Shown: piece after piece, positions 20,201 to 30,708 of the stretch
Layout of the letters: every line of letters begins with the position of its first letter
Position numbering within the stretch: position 1 is the stretch's first letter
DNA from: Caulobacter sp.
GTDB taxonomy: Bacteria > Pseudomonadota > Alphaproteobacteria > Caulobacterales > Caulobacteraceae
DNA length: 64,000 nucleotides
Assembly: GCA_029866155.1 (NCBI GenBank)
Contig: JARWZW010000013.1
Coordinates: 62,001 to 126,000, forward strand
Direction of reading: 5' to 3'
Notes under the pieces: model-generated
The model's database searches: none
What the model was told of the DNA's origin: nothing
Seen by the model: only the letters and a program-made list of their open reading frames with translations
Program-made: the position numbers and the translations under genes

Positions 20201-20354
20201 CTCGACGTTGCTGAGCCTTCTGTTCGTGCCAGTGATGTTCACTGTTGTCGAGGACAGCACAGGCTGGCTGCGCCGCAAGCTGGGCTTTGCCCGCAAGCGG
20301 GGGATCGACGGGGTCCCACCGGCCAGCCGCCCGGAAGCCATGGCGGCGCAATAA
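17223..20354 (+). CDS. RND efflux inner-membrane permease (AcrB/MdtB family)
   Basis: 1043 aa; ISAWSIKNPIPVIVLFVILTVAG...PGAAPPELETQVTR; ILVDDAIVEIENIVRHM; GIAAKNSILLVEYA. Confidence 0.97.
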   Translation: MFRNISAWSIKNPIPVIVLFVILTVAGIQGFLQMRVNNFPDIDFPLVVVVASQPGAAPPELETQVTRIIEDAMTGLQGVRHVSSTVGDGVSNTSVQFLIGTDLEKATNDVRNAVASIRSDLPQDIPEPFVQRIDISGQPLITYVVRSGSMNPEQLSWFVDNDVSKRLLAIQGIAQVTREGGVSREIRVELDPSKLAAQGVTAAQVSQVLKSINADLPGGRATLGGEERAIRTLGGADTVQQLADQRITLGGGRVVRLGDLGLVVDSWTEPRIRARFNGEEVVSFSMLRTRDGSEVKAGKAVRIAVAQLDSERDDLKIEEVTSSVKDVEASYLASVEALLLGAVLAVVVVYLFLRDWRATLITAVAMPLSLLPSFAILAPLDQSFNVVTLLALSLTIGILVDDAIVEIENIVRHMRQYGLKPYEASMEAADEIGLAVVATTATIVAVFAPVGFMPGVVGQFFKSFALAACVSVLFSLVVARMLTPLMAAYLLKADSGPKEHKDPFWMAPYLKALEWGLAHRMIGFALGTAFLFGSIFIASRVPAEFIPAGDRGYSAMAIELPPGATLEDTDALVLRITKILKARPEVKSVYGGVGAGLAATGPGGSGSALSDVRRASVTANLIPRNERKLTQQEFEQDIVKDFAAIPGARIRFGVDGSAPLYNVTLSSDDGAALIRATREVETQMRALPGLTNVVNTADIARPEILVTPKADVAARMGVSSSDISQAVRVATLGDIDQLLPKFNLGDRQVPIRIRLTEDARTDMAVLENLRVPTASGASVPLSSVADLQFGAGPSQINRLDRSRNATITAELAGIALGEADKAVKALPSLKNLPPGVNIQPSGDVEAFAELGVGFVTAFVTGILVMYVVLVLLFKSFSHPITIQMALPLALGGAFGLLLITGTNLSMPALIGLLMLMGIAAKNSILLVEYAIEARNGGMTRYDALMDAAHKRARPIIMTTVAMGAGMLPVAMGWGLDIEFRQPMGIAVLGGLITSTLLSLLFVPVMFTVVEDSTGWLRRKLGFARKRGIDGVPPASRPEAMAAQ

Positions 20355-20416
20355 GAGACGGCCCCGATCTGGCCGAACCGGTCAGATCAGAAAAACAGGC
20401 GCAGGTTCAAGGCCTT

Positions 20417-20459
20417 GGGGCCAGGTCCGATGGTGGTTTCACAGCCATCGGACCCCGGC
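20417..20459. terminator. inverted repeat between convergent genes, likely bidirectional terminator
   Basis: GGTCCGATGG (20424-20433) / CCATCGGACC (20445-20454). Confidence 0.55.
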
Positions 20460-20468
20460 CTCGGTTCC

Positions 20469-20984
20469 TCAGAGGCCCGCCGAGAACAGGTCCACCTTGC
20501 CAAGGGCGACGCCGCGGGCGCGGAGGATGGCGTAGACCATGCTGGTGTGGAAATAGATGTTTGTGGTCGCAAACCCCGTCAGCCACTGGCTGGCCTCCAG
20601 GGTCGGGGACATGTTGTTGCCGAGGGTGACCGTCAGGGCAACGCTGTCGCGGCCCTCGAACTGCTCGGGCGTGATCGCCGCCAGATAGGCCCGGGCTTCT
20701 GCAAAGGCGGCTTTGTAGCCTGCAAGGTCCAGGTTGCCGTCGACATCGGCCGGGACCGGCTGATCCGCCACCCGGGCGACCCACTGACGGGCAAAGTTGC
20801 AGACGATATTCAGTTGGAACCGCATCGGATGCATGTCGTCGATCAGGCGCCAGTCGAGGATCGATTCAGGGTCCAGTCCCTGGGCCGTTGCATGGGCGGC
20901 GCCCTTGGCCAGCAGGTGCTCGGCGGTGGACAGGGTGCGGCTGAACAGGCCGACGAAGGTGTAAAGGTTGACGGACATGGGCAT
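20469..20984 (-). CDS. DUF1993 family protein
   Basis: LLAKGAAHATAQGLDPESILDWRLIDDMHPMRFQLNIVCNFARQWVARVA. Confidence 0.82.
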   Translation of the reverse strand: MPMSVNLYTFVGLFSRTLSTAEHLLAKGAAHATAQGLDPESILDWRLIDDMHPMRFQLNIVCNFARQWVARVADQPVPADVDGNLDLAGYKAAFAEARAYLAAITPEQFEGRDSVALTVTLGNNMSPTLEASQWLTGFATTNIYFHTSMVYAILRARGVALGKVDLFSAGL

Positions 20985-21070
20985 AACCTCCCGAAATTAA
21001 AGCGGTTTTCGTTGCCGCCGGGCGGGACGCTTGGCGGATGACTAGCAGTCTGTCAGGCCCGGCCTGTGGA

Positions 21071-22078
21071 TCAGGCGACCTTCACCCGGGCGGCGCTTTC
21101 CGGAAGGTCCTCGCCGAAGGCGCGCTGATAGAATTCGGCCACGGTGGGCCGTTCCAGTTCGTCGCACTTGTTCAGGAAGGTCATGCGGAAGGAAAGGCCA
21201 AGGTCGCCGCCGAAGATCTCGGCGTTCTGGGCCCAGGTGATCACCGTCCGGGGGCTCATGACCGTCGAGATGTCGCCGTTCATGAAGGCGTTCCGGGTCA
21301 TGTCCGCTACGCGAACCATGGCCGCCAGTTTGCGACGGCCCTCGGCGGAGGCGTAGGACGGGTTCTTGGCCAGAACGATCTCTGCTTCCACGTCGTGATC
21401 CAGATAGTTCAGCGTCGTGACGATGGACCAGCGGTCCATCTGACCCTGATTGATCTGCTGGGTGCCGTGGTACAGGCCGGTCGTGTCGCCCAGACCAATG
21501 GTGTTGGTGGTCGAGAACAGGCGGAAATAGGGATTGGCCCGGATGACCTTGTTCTGGTCGAGCAGGGTCAGCTTGCCGCCGGCTTCCAGAACCCGCTGGA
21601 TGACGAACATCACGTCCGGGCGACCGGCGTCATATTCGTCGAACACCAGGGCCATGGGGCGCTGCAGGCACCAGGGCAGGATGCCTTCCCGGAACTCGGT
21701 GATCTGTTTGCCTTCCTTGAGGACGATGGCGTCCTTGCCGACCAGATCGATGCGGCTGACATGACTGTCGAGATTGACCCTGACCAGGGGCCAGTTGAGG
21801 CGCGCCGCCACCTGCTCGATGTGGGTCGACTTGCCGGTGCCGTGATAGCCCTGGACCATCACCCGCCGGTCGAAGGCCAGACCGGCGACAATGGCGAGGG
21901 TGGTCTGCGGGTCGAACCGGTAGGATTCGTCGATTTCCGGCACATGGCTGTCGCGATGACTGAAGGCAGGCACCTTCATGTCGCTGTCGACGCCGAAGAC
22001 GTCTCGAACACTGACCTGTCTGTCGGGGACCAGGCTCAGCAGGGGATCGGCGGCGGGGGTGTCTTGGGAGTCTGACAT
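21071..22078 (-). CDS. cobS: aerobic cobaltochelatase subunit CobS
   Basis: [47 protein letters not shown]; start at MSDSQDTP. Confidence 0.95.
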   Translation of the reverse strand: MSDSQDTPAADPLLSLVPDRQVSVRDVFGVDSDMKVPAFSHRDSHVPEIDESYRFDPQTTLAIVAGLAFDRRVMVQGYHGTGKSTHIEQVAARLNWPLVRVNLDSHVSRIDLVGKDAIVLKEGKQITEFREGILPWCLQRPMALVFDEYDAGRPDVMFVIQRVLEAGGKLTLLDQNKVIRANPYFRLFSTTNTIGLGDTTGLYHGTQQINQGQMDRWSIVTTLNYLDHDVEAEIVLAKNPSYASAEGRRKLAAMVRVADMTRNAFMNGDISTVMSPRTVITWAQNAEIFGGDLGLSFRMTFLNKCDELERPTVAEFYQRAFGEDLPESAARVKVA

Positions 22079-22157
22079 GGTATCGGTTCGATACCGCAGT
22101 CTGTGCGTTGGGCAAACATCTGTTCGAACGCAAACCGTGGTCAATTCGGAGATTGGG

Positions 22158-22880
22158 ATGCTCAAGACCCTGAAGTGGCGCATCTGGCTGGACCTTGCCC
22201 GTCGGGAACTCGGGGCGACGACGGCGATTCTCGTGGTTGCCTCGGGAGCGCTGGCCTTCATTGGACTGGCCGACGAAGCCGCTGAAGGCGGGGCTCATGG
22301 TCTGGACAGGGCGCTTCTGTCCATGTTGCGAACGGCTGGCGATCCGGCTGCTCCAGCCGGCCCCGCCTGGCTGTTGATCGCCATGCGGGATGTGACGTCC
22401 CTGGGGTCGATCACCGTCCTGGGCCTCATCGTCCTCCTGACGGCCGGACTGTTCGCCAGTCTGCGCCATGGACGGGAAGCCCTTGTGCTGCTCCTGGCCA
22501 GCCTGGGCGGGATGGCGATCAGCCAGGGCCTCAAGGCGGTGTTCGCCCGAAGCCGGCCCGAGGAGGCCCTGCGACTGGTCGAGGTGACCAATGCCAGTTT
22601 TCCCAGCGGCCACGCCATGCTGTCGGCGGTTGTCTATCTGACCCTGGGCGTGTTGGTGGCGCGGTTCAGTCCCAGGCGGAGGGTCAAGGCTTTCGCCCTG
22701 ACGGTCGCGGTCCTGCTGGCCCTGTTGGTCGGGATCAGTCGCATCTATCTGGGAGTTCACTGGCCGACCGATGTCTTGGCTGGCTGGAGCGTTGGGGCCG
22801 CCTGGGCCATGGCCTGCTGGCTGGCCGCCTGGCGCCTGGAGCGCGGCAGGGCGCCGGACCCTAGAGTGCAGGGCGCCTAG
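22158..22880 (+). CDS. PAP2-family phosphatase
   Basis: [36 protein letters not shown] motifs. Confidence 0.92.
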   Translation: MLKTLKWRIWLDLARRELGATTAILVVASGALAFIGLADEAAEGGAHGLDRALLSMLRTAGDPAAPAGPAWLLIAMRDVTSLGSITVLGLIVLLTAGLFASLRHGREALVLLLASLGGMAISQGLKAVFARSRPEEALRLVEVTNASFPSGHAMLSAVVYLTLGVLVARFSPRRRVKAFALTVAVLLALLVGISRIYLGVHWPTDVLAGWSVGAAWAMACWLAAWRLERGRAPDPRVQGA

Positions 22881-22984
22881 AAGCCTGTTCCGACAAGTGC
22901 GTGGCGGTTATCGGAACGAAACAGGCTCCAATACTCTGAATCAGAGCCTGTCTTTCCGTTTTGATCGTAGCGGAACAGTCTTTA
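22881..22984 (+). repeat. ~105 bp intergenic repeat family R2, copy 1
   Basis: AAGCCTGTTCCGACAAGTGCGTGGCGGTTATCGGAACGAAACAGGCTCCAATACTCTGAATCAGAGCC...; matches reverse complement of 39977-40092. Confidence 0.75.
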
Positions 22985-23626
22985 GGCGAGCTTGGCCTTT
23001 TGCAGGGTCTTCCAGGCCTTCAGCACCCGCTGCAGCTTGTGCTCGGCCGAGCGGTCGCCGCCATTGCTGTCGGGATGGCAGCGTTTGAGCAGGTCATGGT
23101 AGCGGGCCTTTATCTCCGCCGGTTCGGCGGTCTCGGGCAGGTCCAGATCGGCCAGGGCTCCCCGCTCCATCTTGCCCAGGCTTCGACCGTCCGGTCTTTG
23201 CGGCGACACGAAATCGCTGCGCGAAAAGCCGAACAGGCTGAAGGAGTCGCCCCAGCCCTGAGGATTTTTCGCGGCTGCTGCGGCCTCGCGGCTGCGGTTC
23301 GAGGCCTTGAAGCTCCAGGTGGGACGCTCTCCGGTCTGTCTTGCGGCCTGGGCCGCCGCCACCTGCTCGTCGCTCATGCCGGAGAAGAAGTTCCAGCTCT
23401 TGTTGTACTCGGCGGCGTGGGCCTGGCAGAACCAATAGTGCTCGTGCATCCGTTCCCGCGACTTTGGCGCCCGGGCCGTCGCTGCGGCCCGGCATTCCGC
23501 ATGTTCGCAGGGGCGCTCCCCCGGTTTCAGGGCATGAACGTCGTTGGCCCGCTCCTGCTCACCCTCCTTGGGAGGTCGAACACGGATATCCACAAATTTT
23601 GGCCGGTATTGGAAGGCGCCGCTCAT
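22982..23626 (-). CDS. J domain-containing protein
   Basis: C-terminal ADLDLPETAEPAEIKARYHDLLKRCHPDSNGGDRSAEHKLQRVLKAWKTL. Confidence 0.93.
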   Translation of the reverse strand: MSGAFQYRPKFVDIRVRPPKEGEQERANDVHALKPGERPCEHAECRAAATARAPKSRERMHEHYWFCQAHAAEYNKSWNFFSGMSDEQVAAAQAARQTGERPTWSFKASNRSREAAAAAKNPQGWGDSFSLFGFSRSDFVSPQRPDGRSLGKMERGALADLDLPETAEPAEIKARYHDLLKRCHPDSNGGDRSAEHKLQRVLKAWKTLQKAKLA

Positions 23627-23671
23627 TGTCCGGAGTATGGTCCGTCAGGCTTTCCATTTCCAGAATTGAAC

Positions 23672-23953
23672 ATGACCGAATCCGGCCCAATCGCTCGAAT
23701 GATCCATCAGAAGCTGACCGAGGCTTTCGCGCCACAGCGGCTTGAGGTCGTCGACGACAGCAACCGCCACCAGGGACATGCTGGTCATCGAGAGGGGGGA
23801 GAGAGCCATTTCAATGTCTTGCTGGAAAGCCAGGCCTTTGCTGGTGTTGGACGTGTGGCCCGTCAGCGGCAGGTCCATGCCGTTCTGGCCGAAGAACTTG
23901 CGGGACCGGTCCACGCGCTTTCAGTCAAGGCCCTGGCGCCCGGCGAGACCTGA
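23672..23953 (+). CDS. BolA family protein
   Basis: IHQKLTEAFAPQRLEVVDDSNRHQGHAGHREGGESHFNVLLESQAFAGVGRVARQRQVHAVLAEEL; divergent from J-domain gene. Confidence 0.93.
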   Translation: MTESGPIARMIHQKLTEAFAPQRLEVVDDSNRHQGHAGHREGGESHFNVLLESQAFAGVGRVARQRQVHAVLAEELAGPVHALSVKALAPGET

Positions 23954-23982
23954 CCTGGCGGGACCTGATTCAGCCGGGGTAG

Positions 23983-24366
23983 TCAGTCCGGGCTGGAAGG
24001 GATCAATGCCGAACGCAAGCCGACCAGTGCCTTTTCCAGATCGCTCTGCAGAAAGGGCTTTTGCAGCACCGGGGCGCCGCGATAGGCCTCGATAATGCCG
24101 GCTTCGCCGTAACCGCTGGCGAAGGCGAACGGCAGGCCTCGAGATTTCAGAATATCCGCCACCGGGAAACTCCGCCGACCGCCAACATTGACGTCCAGGA
24201 TCGCAACATCGATCTCGCCGTCACGGGCCAGCAAAATCGCCTCTTCGATGTCGGAAGCCGGGCCGACGATCTTGCAGCCGAAGTCGGCAAGCATGTCCTC
24301 GACCAGCATTGAGACGAGTAGTTCGTCCTCGACCACAAAGACCCGCAGGTCCGCCAGTTCAGTCAT
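23983..24366 (-). CDS. stand-alone response regulator receiver protein
   Basis: LRVFVVEDELLVSMLVEDMLADFGCKIVG...VAILDVNVGG...PFAFASGYG...VLQKPF. Confidence 0.9.
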   Translation of the reverse strand: MTELADLRVFVVEDELLVSMLVEDMLADFGCKIVGPASDIEEAILLARDGEIDVAILDVNVGGRRSFPVADILKSRGLPFAFASGYGEAGIIEAYRGAPVLQKPFLQSDLEKALVGLRSALIPSSPD

Positions 24367-24452
24367 GCCGTTCACCCGGAGCGCAGATGCGTTCGCAGCC
24401 GCAGGTCCTGACAAAGCCCTCAAGGGTCGGTCGGTTCCATCGGGCGTCCATT

Positions 24453-25565
24453 TCATGCCGTCGCTCCTTCCGACTGCAGGAAGGCCCGCAGGGTCGGCGC
24501 GTCGACGGATCTGGCGACGAAGGCGTCTCCCAGGGCATGGACCAGCACAAGGGTCAGGGCGCCGGCCTCGGCCTTCTTGTCCTGGGCCATATGGGCGACC
24601 AGGCGATCGGCAGAAAACGGATGGCCGGCGACCTGGTCCAGCCGGATCGGCAAGCCTGCCCGGGCAAGCAGCAACGCGGCGGCTTCTGCGTCCGCTGCCG
24701 GGCAGAGTCCGGTCGCGGCGGCAAAGCGGAAGGCCAGGGCGCAACCGGCGCCGACCGCTTCACCGTGCTTCAGGGCGTCGCCATAGGCATTCTCGGCTTC
24801 GAGGGCGTGGCCAAAAGTATGACCCAGGTTCAGAAGCGCCCGGCGTCCGGTTTCCCGCTCGTCTTCGGCGACGATTTCCGCCTTCATGGCGACGCAGTGT
24901 CGAACAGCTTCCGCAAGAGCCAGGGGCTCGCGTGCGAGGACCGCCGGGATGGCGTCGCCCAGCCAGTCGCAGAAGGCCCGGTCGCCAAGCAGCCCGTATT
25001 TGATGATCTCCGCCATACCGCAGACCATCTCCCGGTCAGGCAGGGTGGTGAGGACGTCGAGGTCGGCCAGCACCAGCCTCGGCTGATGGAAGGCGCCGAT
25101 CAGGTTCTTGCCGCGACCGGTATCGATCGCCGTCTTTCCGCCTACGCTGGAATCGACCTGGGCCAGGAGGGTGGTCGGAATCTGTATGAAGTCGATACCG
25201 CGCTTGTAGATGCTGGCCGCAAACCCGGCCAGGTCGCCGACAACCCCGCCGCCCAAGGCCACGATCAGGTCGCCGCGATCCAGCTCCAGGGCCAGAAGCC
25301 GGTCGCAAAGATCCGCCAGGCCCTCAAAACTCTTGCTGGCCTCGCCGGGGGGAATCGTCAGGAGTCTGGCCTCGATTCCGGCCTCCGACAGGGATGACAG
25401 CAATCGTTGGCCATGCAGGGCGGCGACATCGGCGTCCGCCACCACGGCGGTCCTGGCCCGGCGCAGCAGAGGCGCGATATGGCGACCGGCCTGGTCCAGC
25501 AGTCCTTTGCCAATGTGGACGTCGTAGCTGCGGCCAGCCAGGCTTACCGGTACGGTATGGATCAT
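24453..25565 (-). CDS. aroB: 3-dehydroquinate synthase
   Basis: [48 protein letters not shown]. Confidence 0.97.
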   Translation of the reverse strand: MIHTVPVSLAGRSYDVHIGKGLLDQAGRHIAPLLRRARTAVVADADVAALHGQRLLSSLSEAGIEARLLTIPPGEASKSFEGLADLCDRLLALELDRGDLIVALGGGVVGDLAGFAASIYKRGIDFIQIPTTLLAQVDSSVGGKTAIDTGRGKNLIGAFHQPRLVLADLDVLTTLPDREMVCGMAEIIKYGLLGDRAFCDWLGDAIPAVLAREPLALAEAVRHCVAMKAEIVAEDERETGRRALLNLGHTFGHALEAENAYGDALKHGEAVGAGCALAFRFAAATGLCPAADAEAAALLLARAGLPIRLDQVAGHPFSADRLVAHMAQDKKAEAGALTLVLVHALGDAFVARSVDAPTLRAFLQSEGATA

Positions 25566-26119
25566 GCTGCGGCTCCCTGTCCGTCGAGCCAGGCCTGAAG
25601 GGCCGCGACGACGGCTGCAACAGATTCGTGGTGCGGGGTTTCCCCGAGTTGAACGGTCAGGTCAGCCTGGGCGTAGACAGGGTAGCGGATCGCCGCCAGA
25701 TCGGTCAGGACATCCAGCGGGTCCTTGCCGCGCAGCAGCGGCCGGGTTTCCTTTCGGGCGACCCGGCGGGCCAGGATGTCGAGATCGGCTTTCAGCCAGA
25801 CGGAAATGGCCTTGTCCCGGATCAGCCTCCGGGTTTCGTCGTTCATGAAGGCGCCGCCGCCGGTCGCCAGGACCATCGGACCCTCTTCCAGAAGCCGGGC
25901 GATGACCCGGCGCTCGCCGTCTCGGAAGTCGGCCTCCCCGAAAGCTTCGAAGATCTCGGCGATCGAGCGGCCGGCAGCGGCCTCGACCTCATTGTCCGCG
26001 TCACGAAACGGCAGGTCCAGATAGGCTGCCAGTCGACGGCCGACACTGGATTTTCCAACACCCATCAGTCCCACAAGGGCGATGGTCCTCTGGCGAAGGC
26101 GCGGATCGGGATGGGTCAC
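25562..26119 (-). CDS. aroK: shikimate kinase
   Basis: [38 protein letters not shown] overlap with aroB. Confidence 0.97.
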   Translation of the reverse strand: MTHPDPRLRQRTIALVGLMGVGKSSVGRRLAAYLDLPFRDADNEVEAAAGRSIAEIFEAFGEADFRDGERRVIARLLEEGPMVLATGGGAFMNDETRRLIRDKAISVWLKADLDILARRVARKETRPLLRGKDPLDVLTDLAAIRYPVYAQADLTVQLGETPHHESVAAVVAALQAWLDGQGAAA

Positions 26120-26253
26120 CGGAGTCGCTTACACGACGGTTCCAGCAGGGGCCAAGCTCTGGCGGGGTCGATCCGGTTCAATCGTACAAAAAGCTGCGTT
26201 ATCCCGGCTGGCGGGCGCTATTCCTGCGGGCGACGGCAGCATTGGCGGATGGT

Positions 26254-27561
26254 ATGGGTATGGACATGCTTCGCCTCTGTCTCGCCCTTCTGTTTGGCCT
26301 GGCTGCGGTCTCCGCCGCCTCAGCCCAGGCTGTCGCAGTCGCCCCGCTGGCTGCGCCTGACGTCTTTTCCGGGGGATCCCGCACTACAGGACTTGGCCCC
26401 GACCTCTGGCGGGGCTCTTCGGCCGCGGTGGTGCGCAGCCTGCTGCCAGTTCTGGCCAGCCGGCCCCTGAGCCCCGCTGCGCGGACCCTGGCTCTTCAGG
26501 TTTTGAGCACCGGCGCCCAGGCCCCGGATGGTGCGGCCGAGGACCGGGGGCTGGCGGTCGCACGGGCGAGGGCGCTCCTGGCGCTGGGCGACGCCGGTGC
26601 TGTTGCAGCCTCGGTCGAGCGTCTTCCCAACATCATGGCTGACCCAGCTCTGGCCGAGGTTCTGGCTGAGGCGGCCCTCATTCTGGGCGAGGACGCAAGG
26701 GCCTGCCAGATTGAGGCCGGGATGACGGCAGGCCGGTCCGAACTCTACTGGCTTCGCCTGCGCGCCTATTGCCAGGCCACGTCCAGTATGACTGACGCCG
26801 CCCAACTCAGTCTCACCCTGGCGAACGACGCCGGACGGGACGGCGCCTTTTTGAGGCTGATGACGGCCCTGCTTGTCGGGGCCGAGCCCGGGGCGCCATC
26901 AGTGCGCAACGGCGTCAGCCTTGCCCTGTCCCGCAGGCTTGGGCTCAAGCTCTCGGCCGAAGGCGCGCCGACGGCCATTGCCCGGGCGATCCGGCCGCCT
27001 GTCCAGGAAGCGCCGCCCCAGGCGGAAGCCATTGATGCCGACCCAGTCGGCGCGGCAAGGCGGCTTGTGGAGCTGGGCGATGCGCCAGGCGCTCGAGTCG
27101 TCCGGCAAGCCCTTGCGGCGGACGACGGTCGGTGGACGCCGGCCGATCTCGCCCTGCTGGACGCCCTCATCGCGGCTGCCGAAGGCAAGGCTGCAGGCTT
27201 TGACCTGAAGCGACTGTCCTCCCTTGATCCACAGGCGGCGGCGCCGCTGTGGGCTGCGCAATGGATGGCGGCGCTGGGTTCCCCGACAGACCCTGAAACG
27301 CGCCTGTTTCTTTCGGCGCGGGAGCGGGGCAGGGCGGAACCCAACGCCGTGAACCTGGCCGCCCTGGCCCTGGCGGCTGAGGCCGGCGCCCTGGGTGAGA
27401 CCGCTTTGCTGGCTGTCGCGGTCGCGGCCGATGGCGGACCGACCGGGCCGGGCCCCTCGGACCGAGCCGCCATCATTCGGGCCCTGAGGCGGGCAGGACT
27501 TGATCGCGCAGCCGAGGCCTTCGCGGTGGAGGGGCTGTCGGCCATCATGACGTCAAGATGA
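26254..27561 (+). CDS. hypothetical secreted/envelope protein
   Basis: N-terminal signal-like MLRLCLALLFGLAAVSAASAQA; stop overlaps start of xerD (ATGA). Confidence 0.75.
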   Translation: MGMDMLRLCLALLFGLAAVSAASAQAVAVAPLAAPDVFSGGSRTTGLGPDLWRGSSAAVVRSLLPVLASRPLSPAARTLALQVLSTGAQAPDGAAEDRGLAVARARALLALGDAGAVAASVERLPNIMADPALAEVLAEAALILGEDARACQIEAGMTAGRSELYWLRLRAYCQATSSMTDAAQLSLTLANDAGRDGAFLRLMTALLVGAEPGAPSVRNGVSLALSRRLGLKLSAEGAPTAIARAIRPPVQEAPPQAEAIDADPVGAARRLVELGDAPGARVVRQALAADDGRWTPADLALLDALIAAAEGKAAGFDLKRLSSLDPQAAAPLWAAQWMAALGSPTDPETRLFLSARERGRAEPNAVNLAALALAAEAGALGETALLAVAVAADGGPTGPGPSDRAAIIRALRRAGLDRAAEAFAVEGLSAIMTSR

Positions 27562-28472
27562 GCGCCGGATGGAGCGAGGCCTTCCTGGAAATGATGGCGG
27601 CGGAACGCAACGCCTCGCCCAACACGCTCACGGCCTATCGCAAGGACCTGGAAGACGCATCGGGATTTCTGGCCGGTCGTGGCCGGGGATTTGGTGATGC
27701 CGGCGTCGAAGACATCGAGGCCTGGTTTGTCGCCCTGCAGGGGCGGGGCCTGAGTGCTGCCACCGCGGCTCGCCGCCGCTCGGCGATCCGTCAGTTCTAC
27801 CGGTTCGTTCTGGGGGAGGGCTGGCGAAACGATGATCCGTCCCGACGGGTCGAGGCGCCCCGCCAAGGACGGCCGCTGCCCCGGGTGCTGACGCGGGCGG
27901 AGGTCGAGGGCCTGATCGCCGCGGCCGTTGCAGCCGACAGCGCGCAAGGCCTGCGACTGACTTGCCTGATCGAGCTGACCTATGCTGCCGGACTACGGGT
28001 CTCTGAACTGACCAGTCTCACCCTTCGAGCTCTTGCTCCTGACCCCGCCTATCTCATGGTGCGGGGCAAGGGCGGCAAGGAGCGGCTGGCGCCGCTGAAC
28101 ACCGCGGCGAGACAGGCGGTCAAGGCCTATCTCGAGGTTCGCAAGACCTTCATTCCCGCGGGTCTGCCGGAAAGTCCATGGCTGTTTCCGTCGCGCAGCC
28201 GCGCCGGTCGTTTGACGCCGCGGCGGTTCTCCCAACAGCTTGAGGCGGCCGCCTTGGCCAGCGGTCTCGACCCGAGCCGGGTCAGCCCGCACGTCCTGCG
28301 CCACGCGTTTGCGACCCACCTGCTGGATGGCGGGGCCGATCTCCGAGTGGTCCAGACCCTGCTGGGTCATTCTGACATCGCTACGACCCAGATCTATACA
28401 CATGTCTCCGGTGAACGCCTTCGGGAAGTGGTCGAGACCCGCCATCCTCTCGGACGTCGGGGTGGGAGCTGA
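27558..28472 (+). CDS. xerD: site-specific tyrosine recombinase XerD
   Basis: [54 protein letters not shown]. Confidence 0.95.
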   Translation: MSAGWSEAFLEMMAAERNASPNTLTAYRKDLEDASGFLAGRGRGFGDAGVEDIEAWFVALQGRGLSAATAARRRSAIRQFYRFVLGEGWRNDDPSRRVEAPRQGRPLPRVLTRAEVEGLIAAAVAADSAQGLRLTCLIELTYAAGLRVSELTSLTLRALAPDPAYLMVRGKGGKERLAPLNTAARQAVKAYLEVRKTFIPAGLPESPWLFPSRSRAGRLTPRRFSQQLEAAALASGLDPSRVSPHVLRHAFATHLLDGGADLRVVQTLLGHSDIATTQIYTHVSGERLREVVETRHPLGRRGGS

Positions 28473-28515
28473 AACCAGTCGAGTCCTTGACGCCCTCAAG
28501 CAAGGCCGTCACAGA

Positions 28516-28535
28516 GCCTTCGCACATGCGAAGGC
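28516..28535. terminator. inverted repeat between xerD and lyase gene
   Basis: GCCTTCGC ACAT GCGAAGGC, followed by CTTTG; no strong T tract. Confidence 0.45.
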
Positions 28536-28552
28536 CTTTGGGAGACAGCGCC

Positions 28553-29602
28553 ATGAAGACGCCGCGGGGATTTTTCAAACCTCTGGCCATTGGCGCCCCG
28601 ACACCGCCGAGGGACCTCCCGGTCCGGGTGGAGCGCATGATCCATTTCGTGCCGCCCCATCTGGACAAGGTAAGGGCCAAGGTTCCCGACATGGCGCGGC
28701 AGGCGGATGTAGTCCTGGGCAATCTCGAGGATGCTATCCCGGCCGACGCCAAGGATGCGGCCCGCGCCGGTTTCATCGAAATGGCCAACGCAACGGATTT
28801 TGCGGCGCTCAATGTGGGGCTTTGGACCCGGATCAACTGTCTCAATTCGCCCTGGCACTTCGATGACGTGACCCAGATCGTCGCCGGTGTCGGAGATCGG
28901 CTGGATGTCATGATGGTGCCCAAGGTCGAGGGCCCCTGGGACATTCACTATATGGACCAGTTTCTTGCCGTGCTCGAAGCCCGGCACGGATTGAAGAAGC
29001 CGATCCTGCTGCATGCCATCCTCGAGACGGCGGAGGGCGTGAACAATGTCGAGGCCATCGCGGCAGCTTCGCCCAGGATGCAGGGGATCAGCCTGGGCCC
29101 GGCCGACCTGGCCGCCAGCCGCGCCATGAAGACGACCAGGGTCGGCGGCGGTCATCCCTTCTACAAGGTGATCGAGGATCCGCGTTCGGATGGCGGAGCG
29201 CGGGTCGCCGCCCAGCAGGACATCTGGCACTATACCTTCGCAAAGATGGTCGACGCCTGTGCGGCCCATGGCATCAAGGCCTTCTATGGTCCCTTTGGAG
29301 CCATCGATGATCCGGAAGCCTGCGAACAGCAGTTTCGCAATGCTTTCCTTCTGGGATGCGCCGGGGCCTGGAGCCTCCATCCCAGCCAGATCGACATCGC
29401 AAAGCGCGTCTTCAGTCCGGACCCCGACGAGGTGAAGTTTGCGGTCCGGATTCTTGAGGCCATGCCGGATGGAACCGGCGTGGTCATGCTGGATGGCAAG
29501 ATGCAGGACGATGCGACCTGGAAACAGGCAAAGGTCATGGTCGATTGCGCTCGACAGATTGCAGCGCGCGATCCCCAGATCGCCGCCCAGTACGGTTTTT
29601 GA
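28553..29602 (+). CDS. CoA ester lyase, L-malyl-CoA/beta-methylmalyl-CoA lyase-like
   Basis: [75 protein letters not shown]. Confidence 0.9.
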   Translation: MKTPRGFFKPLAIGAPTPPRDLPVRVERMIHFVPPHLDKVRAKVPDMARQADVVLGNLEDAIPADAKDAARAGFIEMANATDFAALNVGLWTRINCLNSPWHFDDVTQIVAGVGDRLDVMMVPKVEGPWDIHYMDQFLAVLEARHGLKKPILLHAILETAEGVNNVEAIAAASPRMQGISLGPADLAASRAMKTTRVGGGHPFYKVIEDPRSDGGARVAAQQDIWHYTFAKMVDACAAHGIKAFYGPFGAIDDPEACEQQFRNAFLLGCAGAWSLHPSQIDIAKRVFSPDPDEVKFAVRILEAMPDGTGVVMLDGKMQDDATWKQAKVMVDCARQIAARDPQIAAQYGF

Positions 29603-29745
29603 TGTCCCCGGCTCCGGACCGGGCGGTTCAGGCCTGGCCGGAGTTCCGGACCTAGCGCAGTGGGCGGCGATAGTCAGAGCTTTCCCTTTGCCACGTCCTT
29701 CACTACAATCCCGGGTCTTCCGGGACGGTCTGCGTCAGGCGAACC

Positions 29746-30708
29746 ATGGCTCTTCACTACCTCGAATTTGAACGCCCGATCGCTGAGCTGGAAGGCAAGA
29801 TCGAAGAGCTTTCAAGGCTCTCCGAGTCGGCCGGCGCGGGATCATTCGATACGGAAGTCGAGGCCCTGCGCGTCCGGCTAGACAGCCTGCGCCGTGAAGC
29901 CTACGGCAAGCTGGATCCATGGCAGAAGACCCAGGTGGCCCGCCATCCGGAACGGCCACATTTCATCGACTATGTCGCCGGCCTGATCGAAGAGTTCGTC
30001 GAGCTGAGGGGCGACCGCAAGTTCGCCGATGACCAGGCTATCATTGGTGGCCTTGGGCGGTTTCGCGGACAGCCAGTGGTCGTCATGGGCCACGAAAAGG
30101 GGCACGACACCACCACCCGCCTCAAGCACAATTTCGGAATGGCCCGGCCTGAAGGCTATCGCAAGGCGGTCCGCCTGATGGACATGGCCGAGCAGTATGG
30201 CCTGCCCGTCATCAGCTTCGTGGACACGGCGGGGGCCTATCCGGGCCTGGGGGCCGAGGAGCGGGGACAGGCCGAGGCGATCGCCCGCTGCACGGAACGC
30301 TGTCTGACCCTGAATACGCCGATGATCGCCACCGTGACCGGAGAGGGTGGATCAGGCGGCGCCATTGCCCTGGCCGGCGCCAACCGTGTGCTGATCCTGG
30401 AACATTCGATCTATTCGGTCATCAGTCCGGAAGGCGCCGCCTCGATTCTCTGGCGCGATGGCGCCCGGGCCAAGGACGCCGCCGAGCAGATGAAAATCAC
30501 CGCGCCGGACCTGCTGAAGCTGGGGGTCGTCGACAGGATTATCCAGGAACCCCCGGGTGGCGCCCATGCGGATCGCGACGCCGCGATCCAGGCCGTGGGC
30601 GATGCGGTGGAGCAGGAGATCGCGAGTCTCTCCAATATGGGCCCTGAAGAGCTTCGCACCCAGCGGGCAGACAGATTCTACGCCATCGGCCAGCATGGCC
30701 TGGCTTAA
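29746..30708 (+). CDS. accA: acetyl-CoA carboxylase carboxyltransferase subunit alpha
   Basis: YLEFERPIAELEGKIEEL; FVDTAGAYPGLGAEERGQAEAIAR; VTGEGGSGGAIAL. Confidence 0.98.
   Translation: MALHYLEFERPIAELEGKIEELSRLSESAGAGSFDTEVEALRVRLDSLRREAYGKLDPWQKTQVARHPERPHFIDYVAGLIEEFVELRGDRKFADDQAIIGGLGRFRGQPVVVMGHEKGHDTTTRLKHNFGMARPEGYRKAVRLMDMAEQYGLPVISFVDTAGAYPGLGAEERGQAEAIARCTERCLTLNTPMIATVTGEGGSGGAIALAGANRVLILEHSIYSVISPEGAASILWRDGARAKDAAEQMKITAPDLLKLGVVDRIIQEPPGGAHADRDAAIQAVGDAVEQEIASLSNMGPEELRTQRADRFYAIGQHGLA

Noticed and set aside
27558-28472. integrase marking a genomic island
   Set aside because: Sequence reads as housekeeping XerD next to aroK/aroB; no phage genes, tRNA or att-like repeats nearby.
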